A DNA stretch of 64,000 nucleotides from Hemerocallis citrina (taxonomy: Eukaryota; Streptophyta; Magnoliopsida; Asparagales; Asphodelaceae). Within the stretch, counting starts at the first letter, position 1; the number at the start of each line of letters is the position of its first letter. Positions 1 to 9,635 of the stretch are shown piece by piece. A program made the translations under genes and the position numbers. The stretch is from contig CM030360.1 of assembly GCA_017893485.1 (NCBI GenBank), forward strand, positions 5,754,467 through 5,818,466, given 5' to 3'. The notes under the pieces were generated by a model. That model did no database searches. It was not told the origin of the DNA and saw nothing but the letters and a program-made list of their open reading frames with translations.

Positions 1-480
1 AGATATAAATGAATTGATACAAGAAAATAGCTCAAGGTGCAGAGGAAGTCTATCGAGTTTTTTACTGAATTTTGATAATGTTTCAATCAGTAGCTTTGTA
101 GGTATATCTTTTAAAGAAGTGAAAAAAAATAAAATGTGATTAACATATCGAGTTTCAGTATTTTGGATTCGTGGCATCAGTCTATTTAATGGGAATTTTG
201 GGAGTTAATTGATATTGGTATTATGGGGTGAAGGTGACTTTTTTTTGTGTGGTTGTTTCACTAGTTTTAGTGGCTTATTAGTTAGCTAGTTAACTAGAAC
301 TTTACAGTAGAATACTGAAATGTTCATATTATATGCTGTAATGCCATAAAAATCTTAAATCACTGTTTTCCTTTGATATTATATCATATGAGTACTTTTT
401 CCTCAACCATGGTTTACTATCGAACTGATTAGGCATTGAAATTACTTATCGCAGCAAGAACAATTTTGTCCTGAAAGCAT
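1..480. other. AT-rich sequence, no feature seen
   Basis: I see no credible coding region, RNA gene or transposon end here. The sequence is AT-rich and ends just before the weak exon-like remnants that follow. Confidence 0.5.
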
Positions 481-489
481 TGAAATTAC

Positions 490-956
490 TGCTTATGAAG
501 TTGTTCCTTCCGACACAATGCCTGATAGAAGATGGGAGAGACCACTTTCGTCTCTACCTGTGAACACTCCTTAAGCAATTACACAGTTGGGGACAAAGAG
601 AAGGAGAACAGAAACAACCACTAGAAGGGCCTTCTGCCTTACGCGGTCTAGGTCCTATTATTGAAGAACCTGAGGAAGAGGTTAGTATAACGAAGAAAGT
701 TCTAAAAAAACGGGTAAAATAGTTCCAAGGTTATATAGACTGACACATAATTAATGAAACTTTGCAGAATACTTCTCGTGTGGAGCAGAGTAGAAGAAAA
801 GCAACTGCTACAAGGACTTCCACCAGCAGATGTCCTCTTATCAAGGCAGAGCAAACTAATGGTGCTGATAATGAAGTACTTATGCATAACAATAAAAATG
901 AGAACAATGGTAGTACCTCAGTATCCCAAACAGAGGCCAGAACTACAAAGGATTAA
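490..956 (+). pseudogene. Possible exon remnants of an unrecognised host gene
   Basis: Two exon-like pieces lie here. The first (about 590-680) reads as a charged stretch including IIEEPEEEVS but is not open over any length. The second (768-955) follows a good 3' splice acceptor (ctttgcag) and reads as a Ser/Thr/Arg/Asn-rich peptide of about 60 residues ending in a stop. I do not recognise the family. The pieces share the plus orientation of the HD-Zip and kinase fragments further right, so they may belong to the same set of captured or decayed gene fragments. They could also be chance open frames. Confidence 0.25.
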
Positions 957-1137
957 GTGAGAACTTGAAACCTCTTCAAAAACACTCATTGACGCAAATG
1001 GAGCTTCAAATAAAAGGATTATTTATCCGATTTGGCTGTCTTTGATTCCCTCAATTAGTGGGTGAGTACTATCTCATGTACGCGGTTTTCTATGCATTTC
1101 GTGTTTAATACCTTTGTTTTTCCCTGACAATCTACTA

Positions 1138-1429
1138 CCAGTAATTTACACGTGCGATGCACGTATTAATAAATATATATATATTTTAAACTAAAAATTT
1201 CGACATAGTCTGATCTCGAACAACCTGAGACCTCCTTTATATTAGTTATGCACGGATAATGCGCGTCTTAATAATTAAAAAAAAATTAAAAAAAAACTCT
1301 GACTTTGTGACGACTCGAACCTGAAACCTCCATCATATTAGTTATGTACGTGCGTTACACACGTTGATAGATTGACAAATGACACTAAGGCCTTCTCCCA
1401 TTATAATATTAGAGATTAGAGATTAGAGA
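1138..1429 (-). mobile_element. Non-autonomous Helitron-like element, 292 bp
   Basis: Read on the minus strand it starts TCTCTAATCTC after an A and ends in CTGG before a T. A short GC hairpin (ACGTGCATCGCACGT) lies about 10 bases before the end. Helitrons typically insert between A and T, start with TC, have a 3' hairpin and end in CTRR, so all the expected marks are present. There are no terminal inverted repeats and no target duplication. It is too short to encode RepHel. A close relative lies at 8884-9078 on the same strand. Confidence 0.75.
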
Positions 1430-1767
1430 TATGCATTATACGGAAGAAAGAGGTTCTGACAATCTACCTTATTTAAAGTTTAAGTCAGTGTTTTCGTTTT
1501 CATATTACACAAACATGCAATTTTTCCACACCCGTTTTTACTTTTTTTATGTTGTACCTGGTTGTTTAATGGTTATTTTATCTATTTTTGAATATGCATA
1601 AAATGTATGCTTTGCATGTAATAAGAGAAGTCTACTATGGTGGGATAAGTTTTGGTTTTTCCATTAGTCATTTGAATGGAGGACAACGACTGGCCTTCCA
1701 AATTACACACTCTTGATTCCACTAAATGACATTAATGTTATATTTGCCTTCTTGCCCATGTAGCTAA

Positions 1768-2927
1768 GGGGGCGTTTGGTACGCTGTAATGTATAAGGGA
1801 ATCTAGGATTACCCCCTTGATTACTTGGTTTGGTAAGACATAGGTATAGTTTTGTAAATAATCTTAAATTCCCAGAGTTATCAAAATAATTAGTTTGGAA
1901 GGATAAACATTCCCCTTAAAAAGGGTGGGATTTGTGGATTCCTCCACATAAAAAGTGAGTGAGATTATTGCATACCCAAAATACCCTCCAGATTTCTGGC
2001 TTATCATATAACCCTAATCTCCCCAAATCCCAAATCTCAAACCCTAACCCTAATCCCCCAATTGCCAATTATGCAAACCAATGGCGGATTCTTCTCCTTT
2101 TTCATCTTCGAATTCGAAATAAGAAACCGTTCACAACATTAAAATTTCGAGAACATTAAAATTAAAATTATGAGAAGTTATAGGAAACCATTCCCAACAT
2201 TCAATTAAATCCAGACTGCACATACTAAATCTACATCAACATCAAAATTAATAAAAAATAACTCACGGCATCACCGCCTACTATTATTAGTATGTAGTAA
2301 TATGATTTTTTCATGTGCAACAATGTATTTAAATTTTAACCAAAGTTAGAAAATTTATCCTTCATTTTTTTTTCTCCTTTCAAAGCATAATAATTACGAT
2401 ATATAGAAGCCTCATTTAATCTTCTATAATGTTATAATTATCTGGGCTAGTTTTTTTTTCTTCTTCTATGTTTTGCATATGTCTAGCTTCAAATCTGAAT
2501 TCTCAACCTTGTCACAATTTTATACGACACTCTTGTTTACATGATTCAAGATATTTATTAATCTTCTATAATGTTATAATTTTTTTTTAGTAATCTATTT
2601 GTTAATTTACTAAAGTTTTATAAGATATATATCGGTATTGCTTTTGCACATGCATGCATATACATCAATTACTAAATTAGATAACTTTTATATTTATTTA
2701 CTTTTAAATAAAGCCAAAAGGGTATTCTCGGTAATGTCTACTATAGAGATTGATTGATGGGAATGAATTGTTCTATACCAAACACGGTAATAAAGTATTC
2801 ACAGGCATGTAATGTTGTATACCAAACACAGTATTGCAACATTTCTGGGAATCTTCATTCCTACCCTCATATTCCTGGGAATCCACTAATTCCTGGGAAT
2901 TCTCCAATCCGCGTACCAAACGCCCCC
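1768..2927. mobile_element. Harbinger/Tourist-like element with 17-bp TIRs and TAA duplication
   Basis: The ends are perfect 17-bp inverted repeats, GGGGGCGTTTGGTACGC. The element is flanked by TAA on both sides (1765-1767 and 2928-2930), the 3-bp duplication usual for PIF/Harbinger elements. Subterminal sequence repeats the theme 'accaaacac' and 'cctgggaat'. It has no transposase ORF, so it is a non-autonomous MITE-like element, large for the class at 1160 bp. The duplicated block at 3306-3531 carries the same flanks without the insertion and serves as an empty site. A short run resembling CCCTAA repeats near 2040 is probably incidental. Confidence 0.85.
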
Positions 2928-3066
2928 TAATATGTAACAGAATTTCGTCTACTTGATATATTTTTTTTTTCTTAGAGGGGTTGGTTGTATATTATTTTCT
3001 TTCCTTTTCTTTTTAAACTCTTAACAAATTTGGCAATAGTTTCTATGTTGATATAACTTTTTTTAA

Positions 3067-3302
3067 TCTTTACTATTTTAATGGGAGAGTTGGGGTTTGT
3101 AACCAAACAAACCCTAACTTTGTAACTAAACAAACCCGTGCAATACACATCCAAACTAAATCCAACAATATGTAGGTGCACCACATGTGTCACCCAAATC
3201 AAAACATTCAAAAATAAATTATTTCTTTTTTTATTCGATATATATTCATTTAATTAATGACTATACTTTTAGTAGGCGTGCATCGCACGTACATTATACT
3301 TG
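3067..3302 (+). mobile_element. Degenerate Helitron-like element
   Basis: It starts TCTTTACTATTTTAATGGG after an A and carries the hairpin CGTGCATCGCACG near its end. The terminus is CTTG rather than the canonical CTRR, so the 3' end is degenerate. The 5' portion matches, in the opposite orientation, the sequence ending at 9298, which supports a shared family. No ORF. Confidence 0.5.
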
Positions 3303-3770
3303 TGATTTGAATGGAGGACAACGACTGGCCTTCTAAATTACACACTCTTGATTCCACTAAATGACATCAATGCTATATTTTCCTTCTTGCCCATGTTAAT
3401 ATGTTAACAGAATTTCGTCTTGTTGATATATTTTCTTTTTCTTAGAGGGGTTGGTTGTATATTATTTTCTTTCCTTTTTTTTAAAACTCTTAACAAATTT
3501 GGCACTAGTTTCTATGTTGATTTAACTTTTTATATTTAAATATTTATTTCCATTTTAATGTTCCTTTATATGGTCATATGATGATAGTTTCTATATATAG
3601 TATCTTAAAAAGAATTTCAGGGTCTTTCGTTTTACGTTTATGGCAATTTATTCATTTATTTTAATTTTGTTAAGTTTAAGTTGTTTCATGGAAGCATATT
3701 GAATTGTTTGGTAATTTATTTCTACTTAATGGAATCTATTAAAATTTTCCATTAGATTAAATATTTTGAT

Positions 3771-3941
3771 CATTATAATAATGCAAGGCTAGGATTTTCT
3801 ATTGGCAAACTTAATGATTAGATCTAACCATTAGACATTCTAAAGATTAAATCTAAGGCTAAGATTAAATCATTATAAAAATGTAAGGCTAGGATTTTCT
3901 ATTGGCAGACTTAAAGATTAAATCTAACCATTAGACATTCG
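3771..3941. repeat. Two-copy tandem duplication, about 70-bp core
   Basis: The run cattataa...gcaaggctaggattttctattgg...ttagacattc occurs at 3771-3840 and again at 3871-3941 with a few changes. It is separated by a short spacer that itself echoes 'aagattaaatctaa'. No coding potential. This is a local tandem duplication. Confidence 0.7.
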
Positions 3942-3986
3942 AAACTCGTACTTTTTAGAGTAGTACAGATATAGATAAAGTGATAA

Positions 3987-4674
3987 ACAATGCTTTAAAT
4001 ATTCTCGATATATCCGATATATCGGCCGATATATCCGAAGCCAACACGATGTACTTATAGAATTAGTATATGTATTTTTGGGGAATATCACCGATATATC
4101 CGATATTGGCCTATATATCACCCGATATTTTACCAAAATGTGTCGGTGATATCTGTTCAAAAATGTTTTTGGCTTTATGGGTTCGAATCAAATCAAACCC
4201 GAAACCATTATCCATACCAACCCAATTGAGCCCAATAACTTATGACATTTCACAACTTTATCTGTTTGCTTGGATTCCTTTAAGTTGTTGTCTTTTGTTT
4301 CGAATTAGATATGCCAGGCTCTGTGATGGTTTCTATTTCTAAAATATATATATTTAATTTATATTGGTTGATTTTTCAATTTCATTATGCTATGTTTTAG
4401 TTCATTATACGTATGTTTGGCATCATATGATTTATTGTATATAATTAATGAGCAATATGTGCATAATGCATTTGTGCACATTAATTCATTTAGTTTCATA
4501 TTATTTGTGTTATTTATGTTAGAATGCAATGTATGTACATGTCATATATCATATCTAGGATTTTTTTTATATCATACATAACAACCCTACATATTTAGAT
4601 ATTCTAATATATTCCGATATACAAAAAAAAATTCTAGGCCGACACCACCAATATCCGACATTTTAAAACCTTGT
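3987..4674. mobile_element. Possible TIR or foldback element rich in GATATATC palindromes
   Basis: The left end (ACAATGCTTTAAATATTC) is loosely inverted at the right end (reverse complement ACAAGGTTTTAAAATGTCGG). Both flanks are followed inward by clusters of 'ccgatatatc' and its complement, forming several short palindromes at 4003-4130. No clear target duplication and no transposase. Short open frames inside have no recognisable domain. It could instead be an AT-rich satellite-like fragment. Confidence 0.4.
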
Positions 4675-5914
4675 AGATAAATAGTTTTTTTCCTGGTTGT
4701 TTAATGTTATCATATTTTTGTGAATATCCATAAATTGGTCTTACTATTATGGACCATTTAAAAGATATCTAATCCAGGAGCATGAGAGCAAGGATCGATC
4801 CTTACATGATGTCACCAACTTGAATAAAGTTATCGTTCTATCATTTTTATCATTTTTATAAGATTGACTGATTGGAGATGAAAAATGTTCCGTCATTATA
4901 ATTTTTCTTTATGTTTTTTTAAAAAATCTCCATCTAAATGTAATGCCGATACTGTATAGAATATCTTGCCTTTTTTTTCTTCTGTAGAGAGCCCGTATAT
5001 TTCATCCAGAATTAAGGGAAGCACAAGTGAGTTCTTATACCTTTCATGTTAAAAAAATATTGCTTCTTTATGCTGAAACATAAGCTGATTTTATTCATTC
5101 CTTTGTTTATTTGTGGTTAATCTCCAAGCATACATCTTTACACGAGCATGACTGTTAGTTAAGTGTGAGATTATAATACCAGAACATAGTTATCCAAATA
5201 CCCTTCTTTAAGGGTCTGCAAAAATTGCTCTTATCAAGTCCTAATAATAAGCCTTTTTCTCTCAAAAATAAGTCATAGTGGTAAGGTTTTATTTTAACTT
5301 ATCCTTAATTATTATCCTCTTAAATCATAATAAGCTTAATAGTGCATGAAGATGCTTTGAGGTATGTAAACATGATGGTTTTTTTTGTTAAGGTGAGGAT
5401 GCGGAGGAAATTTAGATGTCAAGGAAGGTATTGGCGTCTTTCCTATTTCAGTTAGGATTAGGCTTTTTGCTTCATTATTTAGAGGAGGCGATACACTTAG
5501 ATTAAAGAAGGTTACAAAATACTTTTCATGTTAAAGAAACTTTTTGAAAGGAAAAAAAATGACTAGCTTTTTTTTGGGGATAAATATTCTCATACCTACG
5601 GCCTTCTAATTACAAGCACATGAACTTAGGTAACACAGGAACCATCGAGCTGTCTCTAGATGGTAAAAGGTTGGATTAATGGTTAAAGGGAGGTCTCTAT
5701 TTCATATCTGGCTACAGCATAGCTTATTCAAAAGAACTTAAGCAGGTGGTATGTAAGATCAGCAAGAAAACAGACTTAATACTTCTCATGTCTCGTCTGA
5801 TAAAAATATTCCAAATAAACTTAGTAGTGAAAACAACTGACAAGTTGCATCCAAATATTTGAGGTGGTAACAGTTGCAAAGGTTTAAAAAGTACTAGTAT
5901 AGTTTTATTAACAG
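4675..5914. other. Mostly featureless intergenic sequence with one exon-like snippet
   Basis: Apart from an exon-like 42-nt piece at 4988-5029 (between ttcttctgtag and gtgagttc), nothing is supportable. That piece reads RARIFHPELREAQ but is too short to assign. The rest is AT-rich, with short frames that lack domains. Confidence 0.4.
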
Positions 5915-7499
5915 TGATGATCTGGAAATCGACCCTTCTAGAGTAAAGTTTTGGTTTCAGAACAGAAGAACACAATTCAAAGTAAGTGCCGCTCATAAAT
6001 ACTTCAAGTGATCTTACTAAATGACAATATGTTCTCGATTTGGACTATTACTAATTCTGAAATTAACCAAACCATGCTTTCTTGCTTCTTCTAATTTTAG
6101 CACTTGTGTTTTTTTTTTTCATTTCCCGTCTTTAAATTCTTAAGAGCAAGGAAATCGAGACTGAAAACCGGAATTTGCAAGCTGAAGTTCATCAACTGGA
6201 GATGCAACTAAAGGTTTATGAATCCAAATTGCGGGAGGTTATGTTCTCCAATTGTGGTGGGCCATCAGCAGAGATGGCACTGAATACACAACACCTTAAA
6301 TATGAGAACGCTCGATTGAAAGAACAGGTAATACTAAGCTTATCCCTGTTCTGATTCTGATATTGCTAGTTGTGCATGTCATACACCAGTTATGCCAATA
6401 TTCTTGGCGGTAATACTAATAAGCTTATGATAGTGATAAAAGAGAAACCAATTTTTTGGGGGAATATATCAGTCAAGAAGAAAAATGTAGCATTTGTTAT
6501 GGATATCTTCATGATCAGTCGGAAAACATGTATCTAATGCAATAAACGTGGAAATATACACGTTTTAATACGGTGATGGGATTTTACAGCCATGCATATA
6601 GTCTCTAAAAGCTAAAGAAGGCGGCAAGGCTCACAGTGTATTTTCACAATATACTAAGATAAAAATGGATCCCCTCATAACTTCGTAACTGAGAAGCCAG
6701 GACAATCAGTCATAAAAAATTGAGCACAACTTCAACCAGATATGTGATGGGATCAACTGATCAAGCTAATAAGACTCGGAGAAGGGTTTTTTAGATATCG
6801 GTTCTTGAAAAAGGTTTACTTCTAAATTAGTTCTCGTAAATCACATTATTTGCTATTCAGTGTTCCAATTAAGGCAAATAATTATGAAATTCCATTGCAT
6901 ATTCTGAAGTAGAGGTGCTTCTGTGTTAATCTCTTAAATGACAACCACCGCAAGTGGCCTAGTGGTAAGAGCGATGGGACTTGGAGTGTGCTCCTCCAAG
7001 ATCCTGGGTTCGAACCCTAAGGTTCCCAAGATGGGGATTAAATACCTCTGGGGTGGCCAGTGACCGCTATGCATAGATGGCTGGCGCAACAACCCGACCA
7101 AAGGTCGGGAGCCTTGTCACGAGGACTGGGATTAGTCTGACCCGTAGAGGAGGATGGAGACCCAGTATAATCAAAAAAAAAAAAAAAATCTCTTAAATGA
7201 CAAATTTTTCCTCTCTTTGTTTTCTTAGTGAACTGGTATGGAAGTTTTATTAACAGTGACTTCCTTGTTTCTCAAAGCAGGAGAAATCATCGACAATGGG
7301 TGACACCAGTACGGAAGCTTATCGCTTCTGGATGATTTGCTTCAAGCTCTTAACGGGAAAAGTTGCCTTTGAATTGAGCCTTCTTGAAGGAAATAAAATG
7401 AGGAGAAGCATAAGGGCTAAGAGAAAGACCACTGTTTACTTTCCCTTCACCGAGAACTTCAAAGAGACGAGTGATGGACAAGAAGAGTATACATGCTAA
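5915..7499 (+). pseudogene. Chimeric pseudogene: HD-Zip IV fragment joined to kinase fragment
   Basis: Three exon-like blocks lie in compatible phase. Exon 5915-5981 reads as the recognition helix of a homeodomain (VKFWFQNRRTQFK). Exon 6145-6327 reads as the zipper-loop-zipper of class IV HD-Zip factors, with the NCGGP loop and ENARLKEQ end. The first Cys of the usual CxxC is missing. Exon 7281-7499 reads as the C-terminal lobe of a plant protein kinase (CFKLLTGK, then a degenerate form of the usual Gly-Asp-Lys-Met region), closest to the DUF1221-type kinases. It ends in a stop. Donors (gtaagt, gtaata) and acceptors (aacag, cttaag, aagcag) are present. The START domain and the rest of the kinase are absent, so no normal function is expected. 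A SINE sits in the last intron. Confidence 0.65.
6945..7187 (+). mobile_element. tRNA-derived SINE with 17-bp target duplication
   Basis: The 5' part has Pol III promoter boxes: an A-box-like GTGGCCTAGTGGTAAGAGCG and a B box GGTTCGAACCC. It ends in a run of A (about 7173-7188). The flanks are a 17-bp direct repeat, AATCTCTTAAATGACAA (6928-6944 and 7187-7203). Length about 243 bp. These are the marks of a retroposed plant SINE. It would have been mobilised by a LINE. The clean duplication suggests a fairly recent insertion. Confidence 0.9.
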
Positions 7500-7790
7500 T
7501 TTGGTCAAAGAGACAAGTTCTAATCTATATGAGCATACTTGGATCAACTCAGAGGAAGTATTAATCGCGGAATTCAGCACAATTGTTACCAATAGTTGGT
7601 TCAGAGGGGTGGCAGCAAGGCTTCACTGGTGAAGAAGGCAGATGGGAAGGCTAACAAGCAAACAAGCAATGCATTCTCCTGTTAGAACTGCCTTGAACTT
7701 CCCATTGAATCGGAACTGCCTTCTCTACAATTTGTGTTAGTTCCTTCTCTACAATTTGTGTTGTAGAGAATGATGAAGATATATATATAG
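7500..7790. other. Intergenic, no feature seen
   Basis: There is a short repeat (tccttctctacaatttgtg, 7713 and 7742). Otherwise nothing beyond possible decay products of the kinase fragment upstream. Confidence 0.4.
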
Positions 7791-7793
7791 TTA

Positions 7794-8402
7794 GTGCATC
7801 TGTAGTCGTTGGCTATTTAGCCAAATTTTGCAAAAATTGGCTCGGAACGTCCTGCAGTCGTTGGCTATTTAGCTTTTTTTTTCATTTCTGTGAACAGTAC
7901 CTAGCTATATCTGGCAGTCGATTTGGCTGAATGGAAAAAATAGTCTGATGATACATTATTTTTTCGTTTGAAGATTGGACGATGTATAATTTACCGTCTG
8001 GAAAAAAAAATATTAATAAAATAATCGGATGGGAAATTATATACTGTCCCCAAAAAAATTTCAATTAAATATATTTTTGAAAAAAAATTTTCTTGGACTG
8101 TAGATAATCTACTGTCCCATAATCAGAAATTAAAAAAAAATATTACAGGAGAAATCTTCTACCGTCCAAGGCTTTTGGGAAGAATTTTTTGATTTTGTTT
8201 TTATGAATGTCACCATCATTCTCTCTGATATTTTTTATTTACGATTTTTTTAAAAAAAGTTGGACGAGATATAATTTACTGTCCGTCCTATTAAGATTTC
8301 GAAAAGCCAAAATTTGGCTAACAACGACTACAAACCGAAGCTGTATTGCTATTGCTATATGCCAAATATGTAAAAATTAGCTTTAAACGACTACATATGC
8401 TC
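7794..8402. mobile_element. Harbinger-like element (TIR GAGCATCTGTAGTCGTT type), TTA duplication
   Basis: Left end GTGCATCTGTAGTCGTT and right end (reverse complement) GAGCATATGTAGTCGTT are imperfect inverted repeats flanked by TTA (7791-7793, 8403-8405). About 60 bp inside the left end, 'TGCAGTCGTTGGC' repeats the terminus. The interior is AT-rich and carries five imperfect palindromes of the form GGAC..TA.AT.AT.TA..GTCC. No transposase. Related termini occur at 51771 (reverse) and 52195. Superfamily placement rests on the 3-bp TWA duplication only. Confidence 0.7.
7973..8290. repeat. Array of five imperfect palindromes inside the 7794-8402 element
   Basis: Units lie near 7975-7998, 8024-8049, 8094-8118, 8147-8169 and 8263-8286. 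Each is a 20-24-bp inverted repeat with GGAC on the left, GTCC on the right and an AT core. Spacers are poly-A or poly-T rich. The arms differ between units, yet each unit largely keeps its own symmetry, which looks like maintenance of pairing rather than of sequence. Confidence 0.6.
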
Positions 8403-8531
8403 TTATATACACAAGATGTACATATAAGAATTATTTTATGTACAAGCCTAAATTTGCAAAATGGTTTGAAAAAAAAAGTTGGTTAATAGCTGTAATATGT
8501 ATATTAGAAGATATTCATAATTCAATCAAAC

Positions 8532-8728
8532 CAGGCCGGCCTCAGTATGGAGGCGGGTAAGGCGGCCGCCTCGGACCCCCGCGGAATTTGTAATTTTTGG
8601 GGCCTCCAATTTTGTACTTCCCTTGTAAATATAGGCACGTATTTTGCGCGTAAAAAATATATATATGTTATTAGGAGCCCCATTTCGGAAGTTCGCCTAG
8701 GGCACCCGGGAACTCAGGGCCGGCCCTG
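8532..8728. mobile_element. Short hAT-like element with 8-bp target duplication
   Basis: The flanks are the 8-bp direct repeat AATCAAAC (8524-8531 and 8729-8736), the duplication size of hAT elements. Ends are CAGGCCGGCCTCAG on the left and CTCAGGGCCGGCCCTG on the right, inverted and GC-rich. At 197 bp it has no coding capacity. It stands out as a GC island in AT-rich surroundings. Confidence 0.85.
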
Positions 8729-8883
8729 AATCAAACCAATTTAGCATCAATTTAGGCTCGGGTACTTAACATACTAGATACATAGCATAAACAATGCGAG
8801 TGGAAAATTTAACGCAATTGAGATTTAAATATTAGGTGATTGATTTTTAGTGATGGTCAATGGAATTCCAACATTAAATTGTA

Positions 8884-9078
8884 CTAGTAATTTAGACGTG
8901 CGATGCACGTCATAATAAATATAGTTTTTTTAAAATAAAAATTTAGACATAATCTGGATTTGAACTTAGAATCTCCTTTATAATAGTTATGCACGTGTAT
9001 TGTACGGGTTGGTAGATTGACAAAATATTTACAAATGACACTAAGACCTTCTCCCATTATAATATTAGAGATTAGAGA
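8884..9078 (-). mobile_element. Non-autonomous Helitron-like element, 195 bp
   Basis: On the minus strand it begins TCTCTAATCTC after A and ends CTAG before T. Hairpin GACGTGCATCGCACGTC lies about 9 bases before the end. The sequence is close to 1138-1429 but carries an internal deletion. No inverted repeats, no target duplication. Confidence 0.75.
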
Positions 9079-9165
9079 TAGGGGTATTTCTTAGTTTTTA
9101 AAAATAGTGGGGAATATGCTAGTTTTCACATTTTAAATGGAGGCATTTGCTAAAATATTCCTTTT

Positions 9166-9298
9166 TTAGGGGCTGCACGTGCATCACACGGATATATTTG
9201 GTGGATTTAATTTGGCCGTATATTGCACGGGTTTACTCAGTTACAAAATTAGGATTTGTTTGTTTACAACCCCAACTCTCCCATTAAAATAATAGAGA
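9166..9298 (-). mobile_element. Degenerate Helitron-like fragment
   Basis: On the minus strand it starts TCTCTATTATTTTAATGGG after A, continues with the GGAGAGTTGGGG sequence shared with 3067-3302, and ends CTAA after a CGTGTGATGCACG hairpin. The base after the end is A rather than T, so the 3' boundary is uncertain. Confidence 0.45.
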
Positions 9299-9635
9299 TG
9301 TATGAGATTAAATTTAGTTGGGTTGTATTGCAAATTACAAAATAATTCAAAAAAAGGGGGCAGTAAGGCAATTTTTTTCTAAATGAATCAGGTTCTGTGT
9401 TTTGTTGAAGCTACTTTAGGGACTCTTACGCAAACTTTGAACAACCTTTAATCAGATTCGGGGAAGGTGATGTGGGGCCAAATGAGCTGGCTGAGATTCT
9501 AAACGTAATGAGGGTGCTAACTGTGTATCTTCTTCTTCCATCAAGCTTATTATTATTATTCACATTTCATCACTTTGAGAGGATAGTTTTGCACTTTCAA
9601 GTTTCTCTCACAAATTTGATTTCAAAAACCAAACA

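Larger units (their letters stand above)
1671..3531. repeat. Direct duplication: copy A (1671-1767 plus 2928-3060) and copy B (3306-3531)
   Basis: Copy A begins tttgaatggaggacaacgac at 1671, is interrupted by the Harbinger-like element, and resumes at 2928 with tatgtaacagaatttcgtc. Copy B repeats the whole run without interruption, with a few substitutions. Between the copies lies a Helitron-like element (3067-3302) whose 3' end touches the start of copy B. No coding sequence is visible in either copy. Confidence 0.8.

Noticed and set aside
2038..2062. Interstitial telomere repeat
   Set aside because: Only about two CCCTAA-like units in a C/A-rich stretch inside a MITE.
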